Shown: piece by piece, positions 1 to 7,260 of the stretch
How positions within the stretch are numbered: the first letter of the stretch is position 1
Layout of the letters: each line of letters begins with the position of its first letter
Source of the DNA: JBEIDK01 sp040383485
GTDB taxonomy: Bacteria > Bacteroidota > Bacteroidia > UBA4408
Length of the DNA: 15,100 bases
NCBI GenBank assembly: GCA_040383485.1
Contig: JBEIDK010000077.1
Location: 1 to 15,100 of the forward strand
Direction of reading: 5' to 3'
The notes under the pieces: model-generated
The model's input: the letters and a program-made list of their open reading frames with translations, nothing else
Told to the model about the DNA's origin: nothing
The model's database searches: none
Translations under genes and position numbers: made by a program

Positions 1-475
1 CAAAAAAAGTAAAGGTTGGCGAGGACGCCAACCTTGGACGAAATATCAATTAATTCTATACGCTTTTTATTCTGTCTTAGGTTGGACTTCTTGCCAACCA
101 AAAAAAGTAAAGGTTGGCGAGGACGCCAACCTTGGACTTAATTAATTGAGATTCCCGCCTTCGCGGGAATGACATAGAGGAAGAACATTCACAATTTTAT
201 TGTCTGTAGTTGGTGTCCTTAACAACCAAAAAAGCAAAGGTTGGCAAGGACGCCAACCTTGGACTTAATTAATTGAGATTCCCGCCTTTGCGGGAATGAC
301 AAAGAGGAAGAAAATTCATAATTTTATTGTCTGTGATTGGTGTCCTGGCCAATCAAAAAAAGTAAAGGTTGGCGGGGACGCCAACCTTGGACTTAATCAA
401 TTGAGATTCCCGCCTTCGCGGGAATGACATAGAGGAAGAACATTCACAATTTTGTTGTCGGTGGTTGGTGTGCTT
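1..475. repeat. Array of composite hairpin repeats (four units, ~98-128 bp period)
   Basis: Four copies of a composite unit are visible, and the first probably begins left of the window. Hairpin A has arms AAGGTTGGCG / CGCCAACCTT around a 4-nt loop, at 12-35, 110-133, 237-260 (one tip mismatch) and 365-388. Units 2-4 then carry hairpin B, arms ATTCCCGC / GCGGGAAT with loop CTTC or CTTT, at 151-170, 278-297 and 406-425. A small ACAAT/ATTGT stem follows in units 2 and 4. Hairpin C then abuts the next A-tract: GGTTGG/CCAACC at 80-99 and GATTGG/CCAATC at 335-354. Starts of hairpin A are 98, 127 and 128 bp apart; unit 1 lacks hairpin B. Read on the minus strand, hairpin A is followed by a T-rich run, so it resembles an intrinsic terminator lying 3' of the membrane-protein gene. 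Hairpin B resembles widespread REP-like sequences. No ORF or transposase was seen in the array. Confidence 0.9.
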
Positions 476-543
476 GCCTGCCGTAGCTTGTATTTTTAAA
501 TAGTTGCACTTATTTTATTACAACTTTTACTTTATTATAACTT

Positions 544-1473
544 TTATACTTTATTTTCATTTGCTTCTTCAATTTCTTCTGCCAACTTATTTTCGAATTT
601 ATTATGTATATAAATCATTAAGAGCCCAAAAAAAACTGCAGAAACTATTAATACAGTATTAATGATGCCACTAACAGAAAAAGATATTCGAATTAATATA
701 GTTGAAATAATAAACCCTGAGTTTCGAATGACTTTATGGAACTCGTCTGTGTGAAAAAATGAAAATAATAATAATATAACATCTGCAATAATTAAAATAT
801 TGAAAAACTCTTCGAAGAAAATATTATTTATATTCTTAAAAGAAATATGGTTTGCGTCAATTGTTTGAAAAATACCAATAATCCAATTTAAGAATGAATA
901 CAAGGCAATAATTAATAATACAGGGACTAAGGCAGTAGCAATCCATTTTTTTGCGTTTATAAATTTTATGATACTTGATGAATGGTTTTTACTTTTTTTA
1001 ATACCTCCAAATACTTTGGTTCGTTGGATGTGGAATAGATAGATTAAATAGAATAATATAACTGATGCGATTAAATCATAAGTAAACTGCAAATCATTTT
1101 TTATATTAAACCAATTAGACGAAAGTGACAAATCTGAAAGGTCCTTGAACAATCGCCTAATAATAATAAGAGCAATAATTTCATATTGCTTAGAAATATA
1201 GGTGGAAGTTGATTTTGGAAGAAAATAAATTAGAAGATACACTTCATAAACCAATATAAAAGAAAAAGGCGTGTAGATAGCAGCTATTGGGTTTCTTAAT
1301 AAGTTTGATGGTTCATTAAATGACACAATATTAAAGTGTATCAATCCAATAATTACTAAGTGAATTATAAAACTCGCTAAAGCAATCCATAAGATAACCT
1401 TCTCACTCTTATCTTTAGTTTTTTCTGAAAGTAGTTTTTGATATATTTTTTCCAAGAGTTTTGATGATGCCAT
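544..1473 (-). CDS. Multi-spanning inner-membrane protein of unknown function
   Basis: I do not recognise this 309-residue protein. About seven hydrophobic segments are visible, near residues 26-47, 68-85, 131-149, 177-202, 225-240, 253-267 and 271-290, with a shorter one at 98-107. The N-terminus is charged and lysine-rich, and the C-terminus is an acidic tail (LAEEIEEANENK). There is no signal peptide or recognisable catalytic motif; a YEVYLLIYFLPKS stretch at 76-88 could serve as a family landmark. The frame opens at a TTG at 1491, but I prefer the ATG at 1473 because TTG starts are rare and nothing supports the extra six residues. No clear Shine-Dalgarno sequence precedes it. It stands alone: hairpin array downstream, and a 249-bp gap to the crtY-blh stop upstream. 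Reality of the gene is likely; function is open (channel, transporter or membrane-organising protein are all possible). Confidence 0.75.
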   Translation of the reverse strand: MASSKLLEKIYQKLLSEKTKDKSEKVILWIALASFIIHLVIIGLIHFNIVSFNEPSNLLRNPIAAIYTPFSFILVYEVYLLIYFLPKSTSTYISKQYEIIALIIIRRLFKDLSDLSLSSNWFNIKNDLQFTYDLIASVILFYLIYLFHIQRTKVFGGIKKSKNHSSSIIKFINAKKWIATALVPVLLIIALYSFLNWIIGIFQTIDANHISFKNINNIFFEEFFNILIIADVILLLFSFFHTDEFHKVIRNSGFIISTILIRISFSVSGIINTVLIVSAVFFGLLMIYIHNKFENKLAEEIEEANENKV

Positions 1474-1722
1474 ATTGATTTCTTTTCTCAAAATAATTTA
1501 CTGTTTATAACAAGTTGCAATGTTAGGATGAAAGCTGCCATTGGTGTGTTTGTGTATTGAGGGTTCGAAGCTGCAAAATTTTCCAGCGGGTGCTGAGGTG
1601 GTGAGAATTAGAAAGTTGTTCAAACAGCAAAATCCGCATTGCGCAACAGCCTTTTTTCAGTTGATATTTATTGGCAATTTGTCTATCATAAAAGCCTACA
1701 AAGCTAAATCCAATTTTAAATG
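1474..1722. other. Intergenic stretch with a possible diverged interspersed repeat
   Basis: About 250 bp separate the membrane-protein start from the crtY-blh stop. Short open frames exist on both strands here: 67 codons on minus, overlapping the crtY-blh stop as ATGA, and 70 codons on plus. Neither has recognisable protein character. The segment around 1520-1660 is less AT-rich than its surroundings and ends, on the minus strand, with CCTAAC...GTTATAAACAG just before the membrane-protein gene. I read it as an interspersed repeat or a cassette boundary, not as a gene. Confidence 0.3.
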
Positions 1723-3732
1723 TCATCTCAATTTTTCATTAAATCTTTCGTAAAAACTATGCATAGAAAATATATGCGGCATACTAATACAGGATAGTAT
1801 AATAAAAAACACACCTATATAATCTTTGTTATTGGCCAACATAAAAATCAAAATAATTAGCGCACCACCCATACTAAAAGGAAGAGCTTTTAACCAAAGG
1901 TTGTATGAATTTGTTTTTAAATCTTTTTTGAGGTGTCTCCAACCGTGCAAACTATGTTGTGTTACAAAATAAATCCCAAACGAAATAAGTAACGGCAACA
2001 TGGTTGAAAGAAGCAAATAAAAAACGGTCAATAGCATCAACTTGGATCTGTGATAGGCTGTGAATAGAATTGAAAAAATACTTATTGCTATCTTACCAAC
2101 AAACAATTGATTGACTGATAACCCTGATAATAGGTGATGTATTTGTAAGCCATTAATATGCTGAAGCACAACGATAGTTTCATCATGGTGAAAAGATAAG
2201 ATATTAATTAAAACTATTAAGCCCCATACAAAAGAATTGAATCCTTGTTTGTGTTTCCATTCTCTAAAGTCAGCCTGTCCAAAATGCCAAGCCGAGAAAG
2301 CAATAAAAACTAGTAGTGCTAAATCAGGAAAAAAAAACCATAGTAAACCTAGTGAAGCACCTTTCAACAAATAGCTTACAATAAATTTTAATAATTGCTT
2401 TCGATTATTTATTGTTTTGTCAGTCAAATAGTCTATGGCTCCGTGAGAAAGACCAACGCTAAGGAAACCTATACCTAGAAGCAACCACAAAATTTCTTTT
2501 AAATTTAGAACATATGAAAGTAAAGAAACAATTGTGATGATAAATGCAAAGTAAGTTGGAGTAAGTTTAGTGAACCGATATAAAATATCTTTGAGTGCTA
2601 CTCGTAAAAAAATTAGAATAGGAAGTTTGGAAAAAATGAAAAGCTCATTGCGAATAGAAGTTTTTTCACTCAAAAATGTTAATACATTATTGATTGGTAT
2701 ATGACTAAATAAATTTTGAAAAATCTTTTTTCCATGATGCGGTGTTTCCTCTAAGATTTTCAATAATAAATTATCATAAAATTTAAAGCGTTTTGGTTGC
2801 TTTTTCCTTATGAATGCGCTCTGATTTAACATAACTTCTGTATGCCTATTTGCATCTAATACCATATTATGAAAAGCGTAACCAGTTGTAGGTTTTATCA
2901 TATTTGCATTGGCACCGGTATAAATCCAATTCTCTCCATAGTCTATATTAGAAATGTTCAGTGATGACATTGGTATTATGCCTCTTTCTTCTTCCATAAT
3001 TTGATATGAAAAGCCAAATTGAGCTAAGTATTCAATTAATATTTTTTCGGCCTCATCTTTTGTGATTTTTTCTTTTCCAAAGCGAGTTACTTCAAATAAT
3101 GCGGTATTTTCAGTAAATGGCAATACATACATAAACTGACAATAGTTGCTTTGAGGGATATTGAAATCCATCATAACCATAGCCGATGAATTAAAGGTGT
3201 AATCGTGCGCTTTCACTTCCCAACCATAAAAAGATTGTAATAAGTGGCTTTGATTCTTTTCCGCTTTTGCATATGACGGAGGCCTACTATCAAAAACTTT
3301 ATTGGCAACTATTTTGGTATCTGTTAAACTGATTTCAAATGATGTGGACTTTAAATGAGGTTGGCCTGCAAAAATTTCTTTATAATACTTAACTTCTTTA
3401 CCCTTGAGTATTCCTTTTACTTTATTGTATAAATCAATGCCTTTGATATGATAATAGAAGAGAGGATTTATAGTTTGGCAATTACAGTCAGCTACTTTTA
3501 TTTGCTGCCATTTTGCGCTAACCAAATCTCCTAGATTTAACTTTAAAAGTTCCTTTTCGTTAGCCCAAAAGCAAAATGTCCTATCATTAACTACTTTGTC
3601 ATTGGGCTCAATAATGGCAAATTTTTTATTTTGCAACAAATCGTTTTCATGCATTTTTAATAGTAAGAGGCAATTAGCAGCCCCCAAACCAATAAATAGG
3701 AAATCGAATTGTTCATTTAAATTAGTGCTCAT
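1723..3732 (-). CDS. Fused lycopene beta-cyclase (CrtY) and Brp/Blh beta-carotene 15,15'-dioxygenase
   Basis: This 669-residue protein joins two consecutive steps of retinal synthesis. Residues 1 to about 380 look like a flavin-dependent bacterial lycopene cyclase: a dinucleotide-binding GLGAAN at 15-20 (the GxGxxN form usual in CrtY), an acidic E42 at the end of the second strand, the NDRTFCFW motif at 49-56 and a PTTGYAFHNM motif at 281-290. Lycopene cyclases form the beta rings of beta-carotene. Residues about 390-669 are hydrophobic, with some eight membrane segments, and carry the conserved histidine motifs of the Brp/Blh family: GLSHGAIDY (H430), AWHFGQAD (H483), TQHSLHGWRH (H593, H596) and MPHIFSMHSFY (H653, H658), expected iron ligands for cleavage of beta-carotene to two retinals. 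The frame is continuous, with no stop or obvious shift. The ATG at 3732 has no strong Shine-Dalgarno. No other carotenoid gene and no rhodopsin is in the window. Domain assignments are confident; activity of both halves is inferred. Confidence 0.93.
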   Translation of the reverse strand: MSTNLNEQFDFLFIGLGAANCLLLLKMHENDLLQNKKFAIIEPNDKVVNDRTFCFWANEKELLKLNLGDLVSAKWQQIKVADCNCQTINPLFYYHIKGIDLYNKVKGILKGKEVKYYKEIFAGQPHLKSTSFEISLTDTKIVANKVFDSRPPSYAKAEKNQSHLLQSFYGWEVKAHDYTFNSSAMVMMDFNIPQSNYCQFMYVLPFTENTALFEVTRFGKEKITKDEAEKILIEYLAQFGFSYQIMEEERGIIPMSSLNISNIDYGENWIYTGANANMIKPTTGYAFHNMVLDANRHTEVMLNQSAFIRKKQPKRFKFYDNLLLKILEETPHHGKKIFQNLFSHIPINNVLTFLSEKTSIRNELFIFSKLPILIFLRVALKDILYRFTKLTPTYFAFIITIVSLLSYVLNLKEILWLLLGIGFLSVGLSHGAIDYLTDKTINNRKQLLKFIVSYLLKGASLGLLWFFFPDLALLVFIAFSAWHFGQADFREWKHKQGFNSFVWGLIVLINILSFHHDETIVVLQHINGLQIHHLLSGLSVNQLFVGKIAISIFSILFTAYHRSKLMLLTVFYLLLSTMLPLLISFGIYFVTQHSLHGWRHLKKDLKTNSYNLWLKALPFSMGGALIILIFMLANNKDYIGVFFIILSCISMPHIFSMHSFYERFNEKLR

Positions 3733-3798
3733 TATTTAACTATCTTAATTAAAGTAATTAACTATGTTTAATGTTATTATTATTGCTTGCATTTTTAG

Positions 3799-3808
3799 AC
3801 CAATTGGT
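3799..3808. promoter_or_regulatory. Palindrome ACCAATTGGT upstream of crtY-blh
   Basis: A perfect 10-bp palindrome lies 67 bp before the crtY-blh start codon. The position suits an operator for a dimeric regulator, but a 10-bp palindrome can occur by chance and no second copy was seen in the window. Confidence 0.2.
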
Positions 3809-4146
3809 TAGTTATCTGATGTTCTTCATAAAGTAAATACATCCAAAGCGTTATTTGGTTCGGAAAGGAAAAATCCCGAAGCGTAAATAATAACTATCGA
3901 GCCTTTAAGAAAAGTGAACGTAACACAGTTGTCACCGACTATTTTTGAATGGTCCATTTTTTTATTTACTCGTTTGGCTTTACGAATTAAAATTGTGTGT
4001 GAACTGATATTTTTAATATTATTTTAACAACTTAATATTCTTATTGTTTAACCCATAACTCTTTGCTTATTCACGGTTTTTGGTTTTATCAGTAAAAAGT
4101 GTGAAGGTAGGGCTAAACTTTCGGTTTGCACAAAACTGTCTGGGGA

Positions 4147-4184
4147 GCAAGAAACGCAAACGACGTTTCGTGCAAGGCTTTTTT
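4147..4184 (+). terminator. Terminator-like hairpin with T-run
   Basis: Arms GCAAGAAACG (4147-4156) and CGTTTCGTGC (4164-4173) pair over 10 positions with one mismatch around a 7-nt loop, followed after five bases by six T (4179-4184). On the plus strand this resembles an intrinsic terminator, yet no plus-strand gene lies upstream. It could end a small RNA, or be a chance or relic structure. Confidence 0.3.
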
Positions 4185-4354
4185 ATAAAGTCAACTTTTA
4201 GTTGTTCTTCTGTTATATCTAATATTGCAATAGAAAGCTAATTGAGCAATTTTGCCTTGCGAAGTTCTTCTTATAATTGCTTTAAAATCTTTACACAATC
4301 GGGGGAAAGATTAGTATAATTTGTGCCTATTTTTAATTAGAATATTTGCAAATT

Positions 4355-6862
4355 TTATTGTTCAAGTTTTCTTGAATTTTGAAATATTTTTACCACCTCA
4401 AACCAAATTACTGAAATGAAACCAATTGCCACACATGTAAAAAGTTGTTGCAAACTCAAAGTTTCGAACTCAAAAAAGTTGTTCAAAGGTTTAACATAAA
4501 GGATTAGACCAACTATGGTTATGGTTATAAAAATAATCAGCAAAACCATATTGTTTTTATATCTTAAGGTTGTAAATATGGAATAATAAAAAGACCTGTT
4601 TATTAAAGTTAAAAAAATGTTAGCAACAATCAAAACAGTAAATACCATCGTCCTCGTTAGCTCTTCATTGTAATTGTTTTTAACCGAATATTGGTAAACA
4701 ATTAAAGTTCCTGCTGTAATTACCAATCCTTGCAATATGCTTAGAGATAATTCTTTCCAATTAAAAAAAGTTGTGGTTAAAGCTTTTGGTTTTTGCAACA
4801 TTGTATTCTTTTCCATTGGTTCGTTTTCATATATGATAGAACATGTTGGCCCCATAATGATTTCTAAAAAAATGATATGGATAGGGGAAAAAATATTGGG
4901 GTAAATCCAACCCAAGGCCAAAGGAATAAACACAGTTAGTATAATAGGAATGTGAATAGAAATGATATATTGGATTGCTTTTTTTAGATTGGTATAAATC
5001 TTTCTTCCCATTGCAACTGCATCAACCATTTTGGATAAGTCATCTTCTAATAAAATTAATGATGCTGCTTGCTTGGCTATTTCAGTTCCTTTTTTGCCCA
5101 TGGCAATGCCTATGTGCGCTGCTTTGAGTGCTGGACCATCATTTACACCATCGCCTGTCATAGCTACTATTTGATTATTGGCTTTTAAAGCATTGATAAT
5201 TTTTAGTTTGGCTTCCGGAAACATTCGTGTAAAAATTGAAATGTTCATCACACAATTTTTTAACTCGTCTTCTTTCAATTTCATTAGCTCCTCTCCGGTT
5301 ATACTTTTTTCGTTGTTTTTAAATCCAATTTGTTTCGCAATAGCTTTTGTAGTAGCTTCATTATCGCCTGTAATAATTTTAACGGTAATGCCTGCGTTAT
5401 AAAAATTTTCTAAAACTTTTTTAATGTTCTTTTTTGGTGGGTCATAAAAGGCAATAATACCATTAAATTGAAATTTCAATTCTTGTTGTGTGGCTGGATA
5501 GTTATCTCCACTGAAATTGGAAACGCCTAAACCTAATACTCTGTAACCATCATTAGCCAAAATTTGGATAACCGCTTGTATTTGTTGCTTTTCAGTTTCA
5601 GTTAGGGTTGATACATTTATCAAAGCTTCAGGTGCTCCTTTTGCAGCTATTATTTTACAACCTTTATTATCTTCAAATATATGAGTCATCATTGGCGGTT
5701 TGCCACTTAGTGGATATTCATGTATAAGTTTGTAATTTGGCCTTTCGTCTATTTGATGGTGGAATATATAATTATCATGTAACGCAACTTCCATTGGGTC
5801 GAAAGGAATAGGTTCACTTGCAAACATGGCTAACTTTAAAAGTTCTTTTTCATCCTCATTTAACACTTCTTTTGGGTCAAATAATTTGTTTGTTTTTAGC
5901 ACAAATACTTTTGCCAAACTCATTTTGTTTTCTGTAATGGTGCCTGTTTTGTCTGTACAAATAACAGTTGCACTGCCCAGTGTTTCAACAGTTTTCATTT
6001 GTTTTACCACAATACCCATTTTCATTAAACGCCATGCACCCAATGCCATAAATGTGGTAAAAGCAACAGGAATTTCTTCTGGTAAAATGCTCATGGCTAG
6101 TGTAAGCGACTGTAATAAACTATTCAACAAATTTTGTGAATGCCAAAAATTAATTGCCCATACTATAGCAAAGACTATGGCTCCCGTAATTGCCATCTTC
6201 TTTACAAAATTTGCAATCTGTAATTCTAATGGTGTTTTTTCCTCGTTAATACTTTCTAAACTTGTTCCAATTTTACCTAGTTTGGTTTCGTTGCCAATAG
6301 CCGTTATAGTAGCTATAGCTAGGCCACTGGCAACCGTTGTACCATTAAAAATAAATTTATCAGCAGCCGATATATCTTTAAAGACTGCTAAGGATTCTCC
6401 TGTAAGTATAGATTCGTTTACCGAAAAATCATTAGAATGCACAATACTCCCATCTGCTGTAATAGCAGTTCCTTCTTCTACCATTAAGCTATCACCCACC
6501 ACTAAATCTTCACTTTTTATTTCTTCAATTTTGCCATTACGAATTACTTTGCAATTTGGCTGAGATAAGTCTTTTAACTTTTCTAATGCATTCTTGCTTC
6601 TGGAATATTGATAGAGTGAAATAGAAGTTTGAAATATGATGGCTACAGCAAGAAAAATTCCATCACCCGTTTTTCCACTAATAAAATAAATAAAGGAAGC
6701 CACCAATAATAAAACTACCATTGGGTCTTGAGCTATACGTTTTAATGTGTCTAAAAAGGTATTTTCCTTTTTGTAGTTTAATCTGTTTAACCCAAATTTT
6801 TCTCTTGCAAGTAATACTTGTTTGTTAGTTAAACCTGATATGTTGAAATGATTTGAGGACAT
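4355..6862 (-). CDS. P-type cation-transporting ATPase (SERCA/PMA-like)
   Basis: An 835-residue membrane pump that would couple ATP hydrolysis to cation transport. In order: N-terminal cation-ATPase region (about 5-60), first membrane pair (about 47-85), actuator domain with TGES at 154-157, membrane pair with LPEEIPV at 260-266, the phosphorylated aspartate D304 in DKTGT, nucleotide-binding domain with KGAPE at 408-412, TGDGVNDGPA hinge at 569-578, and six C-terminal membrane segments (about 630-825). There is no N-terminal heavy-metal domain and no CPC motif in M4, so a P1B metal pump is unlikely. The M4 PEEIPV and M6 FLEIIMGPTCSIIYE motifs place it in a bacterial branch near the Ca2+ type, but M6 has MG where related proteins often have ID, so the ion is uncertain. 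Start is ATG. It is co-directional with the GT4/GH130 operon but 398 bp away. Confidence 0.93.
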   Translation of the reverse strand: MSSNHFNISGLTNKQVLLAREKFGLNRLNYKKENTFLDTLKRIAQDPMVVLLLVASFIYFISGKTGDGIFLAVAIIFQTSISLYQYSRSKNALEKLKDLSQPNCKVIRNGKIEEIKSEDLVVGDSLMVEEGTAITADGSIVHSNDFSVNESILTGESLAVFKDISAADKFIFNGTTVASGLAIATITAIGNETKLGKIGTSLESINEEKTPLELQIANFVKKMAITGAIVFAIVWAINFWHSQNLLNSLLQSLTLAMSILPEEIPVAFTTFMALGAWRLMKMGIVVKQMKTVETLGSATVICTDKTGTITENKMSLAKVFVLKTNKLFDPKEVLNEDEKELLKLAMFASEPIPFDPMEVALHDNYIFHHQIDERPNYKLIHEYPLSGKPPMMTHIFEDNKGCKIIAAKGAPEALINVSTLTETEKQQIQAVIQILANDGYRVLGLGVSNFSGDNYPATQQELKFQFNGIIAFYDPPKKNIKKVLENFYNAGITVKIITGDNEATTKAIAKQIGFKNNEKSITGEELMKLKEDELKNCVMNISIFTRMFPEAKLKIINALKANNQIVAMTGDGVNDGPALKAAHIGIAMGKKGTEIAKQAASLILLEDDLSKMVDAVAMGRKIYTNLKKAIQYIISIHIPIILTVFIPLALGWIYPNIFSPIHIIFLEIIMGPTCSIIYENEPMEKNTMLQKPKALTTTFFNWKELSLSILQGLVITAGTLIVYQYSVKNNYNEELTRTMVFTVLIVANIFLTLINRSFYYSIFTTLRYKNNMVLLIIFITITIVGLILYVKPLNNFFEFETLSLQQLFTCVAIGFISVIWFEVVKIFQNSRKLEQ

Positions 6863-6872
6863 AGTTTACAAA

Positions 6873-6880
6873 CAAAATTA
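6873..6880 (-). promoter_or_regulatory. Possible -7 element of the P-type ATPase promoter
   Basis: TAATTTTG on the minus strand matches the Bacteroidetes -7 consensus TAnnTTTG. It lies 10 bp before the start codon, which would give a very short leader, and no clear -33 TTTG stands at the usual distance. A chance match in AT-rich DNA is possible. Confidence 0.25.
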
Positions 6881-6964
6881 GTTTAAATCTTTCTATGAAG
6901 TGCCAGTTCGCGAAAATTTAGTAAGATTTAATTCTCTAGTTTCTGCATTAACCCAGAATATGCA

Positions 6965-6982
6965 TTGTAAATTCTATTACAA
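6965..6982. promoter_or_regulatory. Inverted repeat TTGTAA-N6-TTACAA
   Basis: Perfect 6-bp arms separated by 6 bp, 103-120 bp upstream of the ATPase start. The size and spacing fit a dimeric repressor or activator site. The regulator is unknown and the arms are AT-rich. Confidence 0.25.
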
Positions 6983-7260
6983 CGCAAAACCCCTTCAAAA
7001 TATGAAGTAAACAACTTTTTCTCATGTATCATATATTCAATATAATTTATTCGTAAAAGTTTATATTTTATTAGGCTTTAGCGTTTCACTACGAACCTCT
7101 ATCGCATAATCTTGGATTATTTGTAATTGCTTTATTGGTTGAAAATTCAATATTTTCTATAATTCTAACATTGGTAAATGGTGGAATTTTTTTATATGTG
7201 CTTATTGCAAGGGTTTTTCTGAATGACTTTTCAAATTCATAATATCTAAATATTAATATT

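Larger units (their letters stand above)
3733..4354. other. 622-bp gene-free region between crtY-blh and the P-type ATPase
   Basis: No convincing gene is visible. A 43-codon minus-strand frame at 3826-3957 has no recognisable features. Structured elements are a perfect palindrome ACCAATTGGT at 3799-3808, 67 bp upstream of crtY-blh; a hairpin at 4147-4173 followed by a T-run; and a palindrome ATTTGCAAAT at 4344-4353, just past the ATPase stop. The upstream control region of crtY-blh must lie here or at its left end. No tRNA-like fold was seen. Confidence 0.5.
6863..7260. other. 398-bp intergenic region upstream of the P-type ATPase
   Basis: No gene is recognised. An open minus-strand frame ending near 7100 lacks a start and reads as AT-rich filler. 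The region contains an inverted repeat TTGTAA-N6-TTACAA (6965-6982) and a TAATTTTG element (minus strand, 6873-6880) near the ATPase start, so it probably holds that gene's promoter. No strong terminator for the GT4 gene ending at 7261 is visible. Confidence 0.45.

Noticed and set aside
1..475. CRISPR array
   Set aside because: The units are long, palindromic and contiguous, without short direct repeats separated by unique spacers, and no cas gene is nearby.
1505..1535. Possible integron attC-like site beside the membrane-protein gene
   Set aside because: The GTTAGGA/TCCTAAC words do not fit the RYYYAAC and GTTRRRY consensus, and no partner arms or integrase are visible.
1523..1726. 67-codon minus-strand frame whose ATG overlaps the crtY-blh stop (ATGA)
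   Set aside because: The overlap is suggestive of coupling, but the translation has no recognisable features and most of it lies in a segment that looks like an interspersed repeat; an open plus-strand frame covers the same bases.
3826..3957. 43-codon minus-strand frame upstream of crtY-blh
   Set aside because: Short, with no homology I recognise and no supporting ribosome binding site.
5826..6563. 245-codon plus-strand frame inside the P-type ATPase gene
   Set aside because: It is antisense to strongly conserved ATPase motifs and has the composition of a shadow frame.
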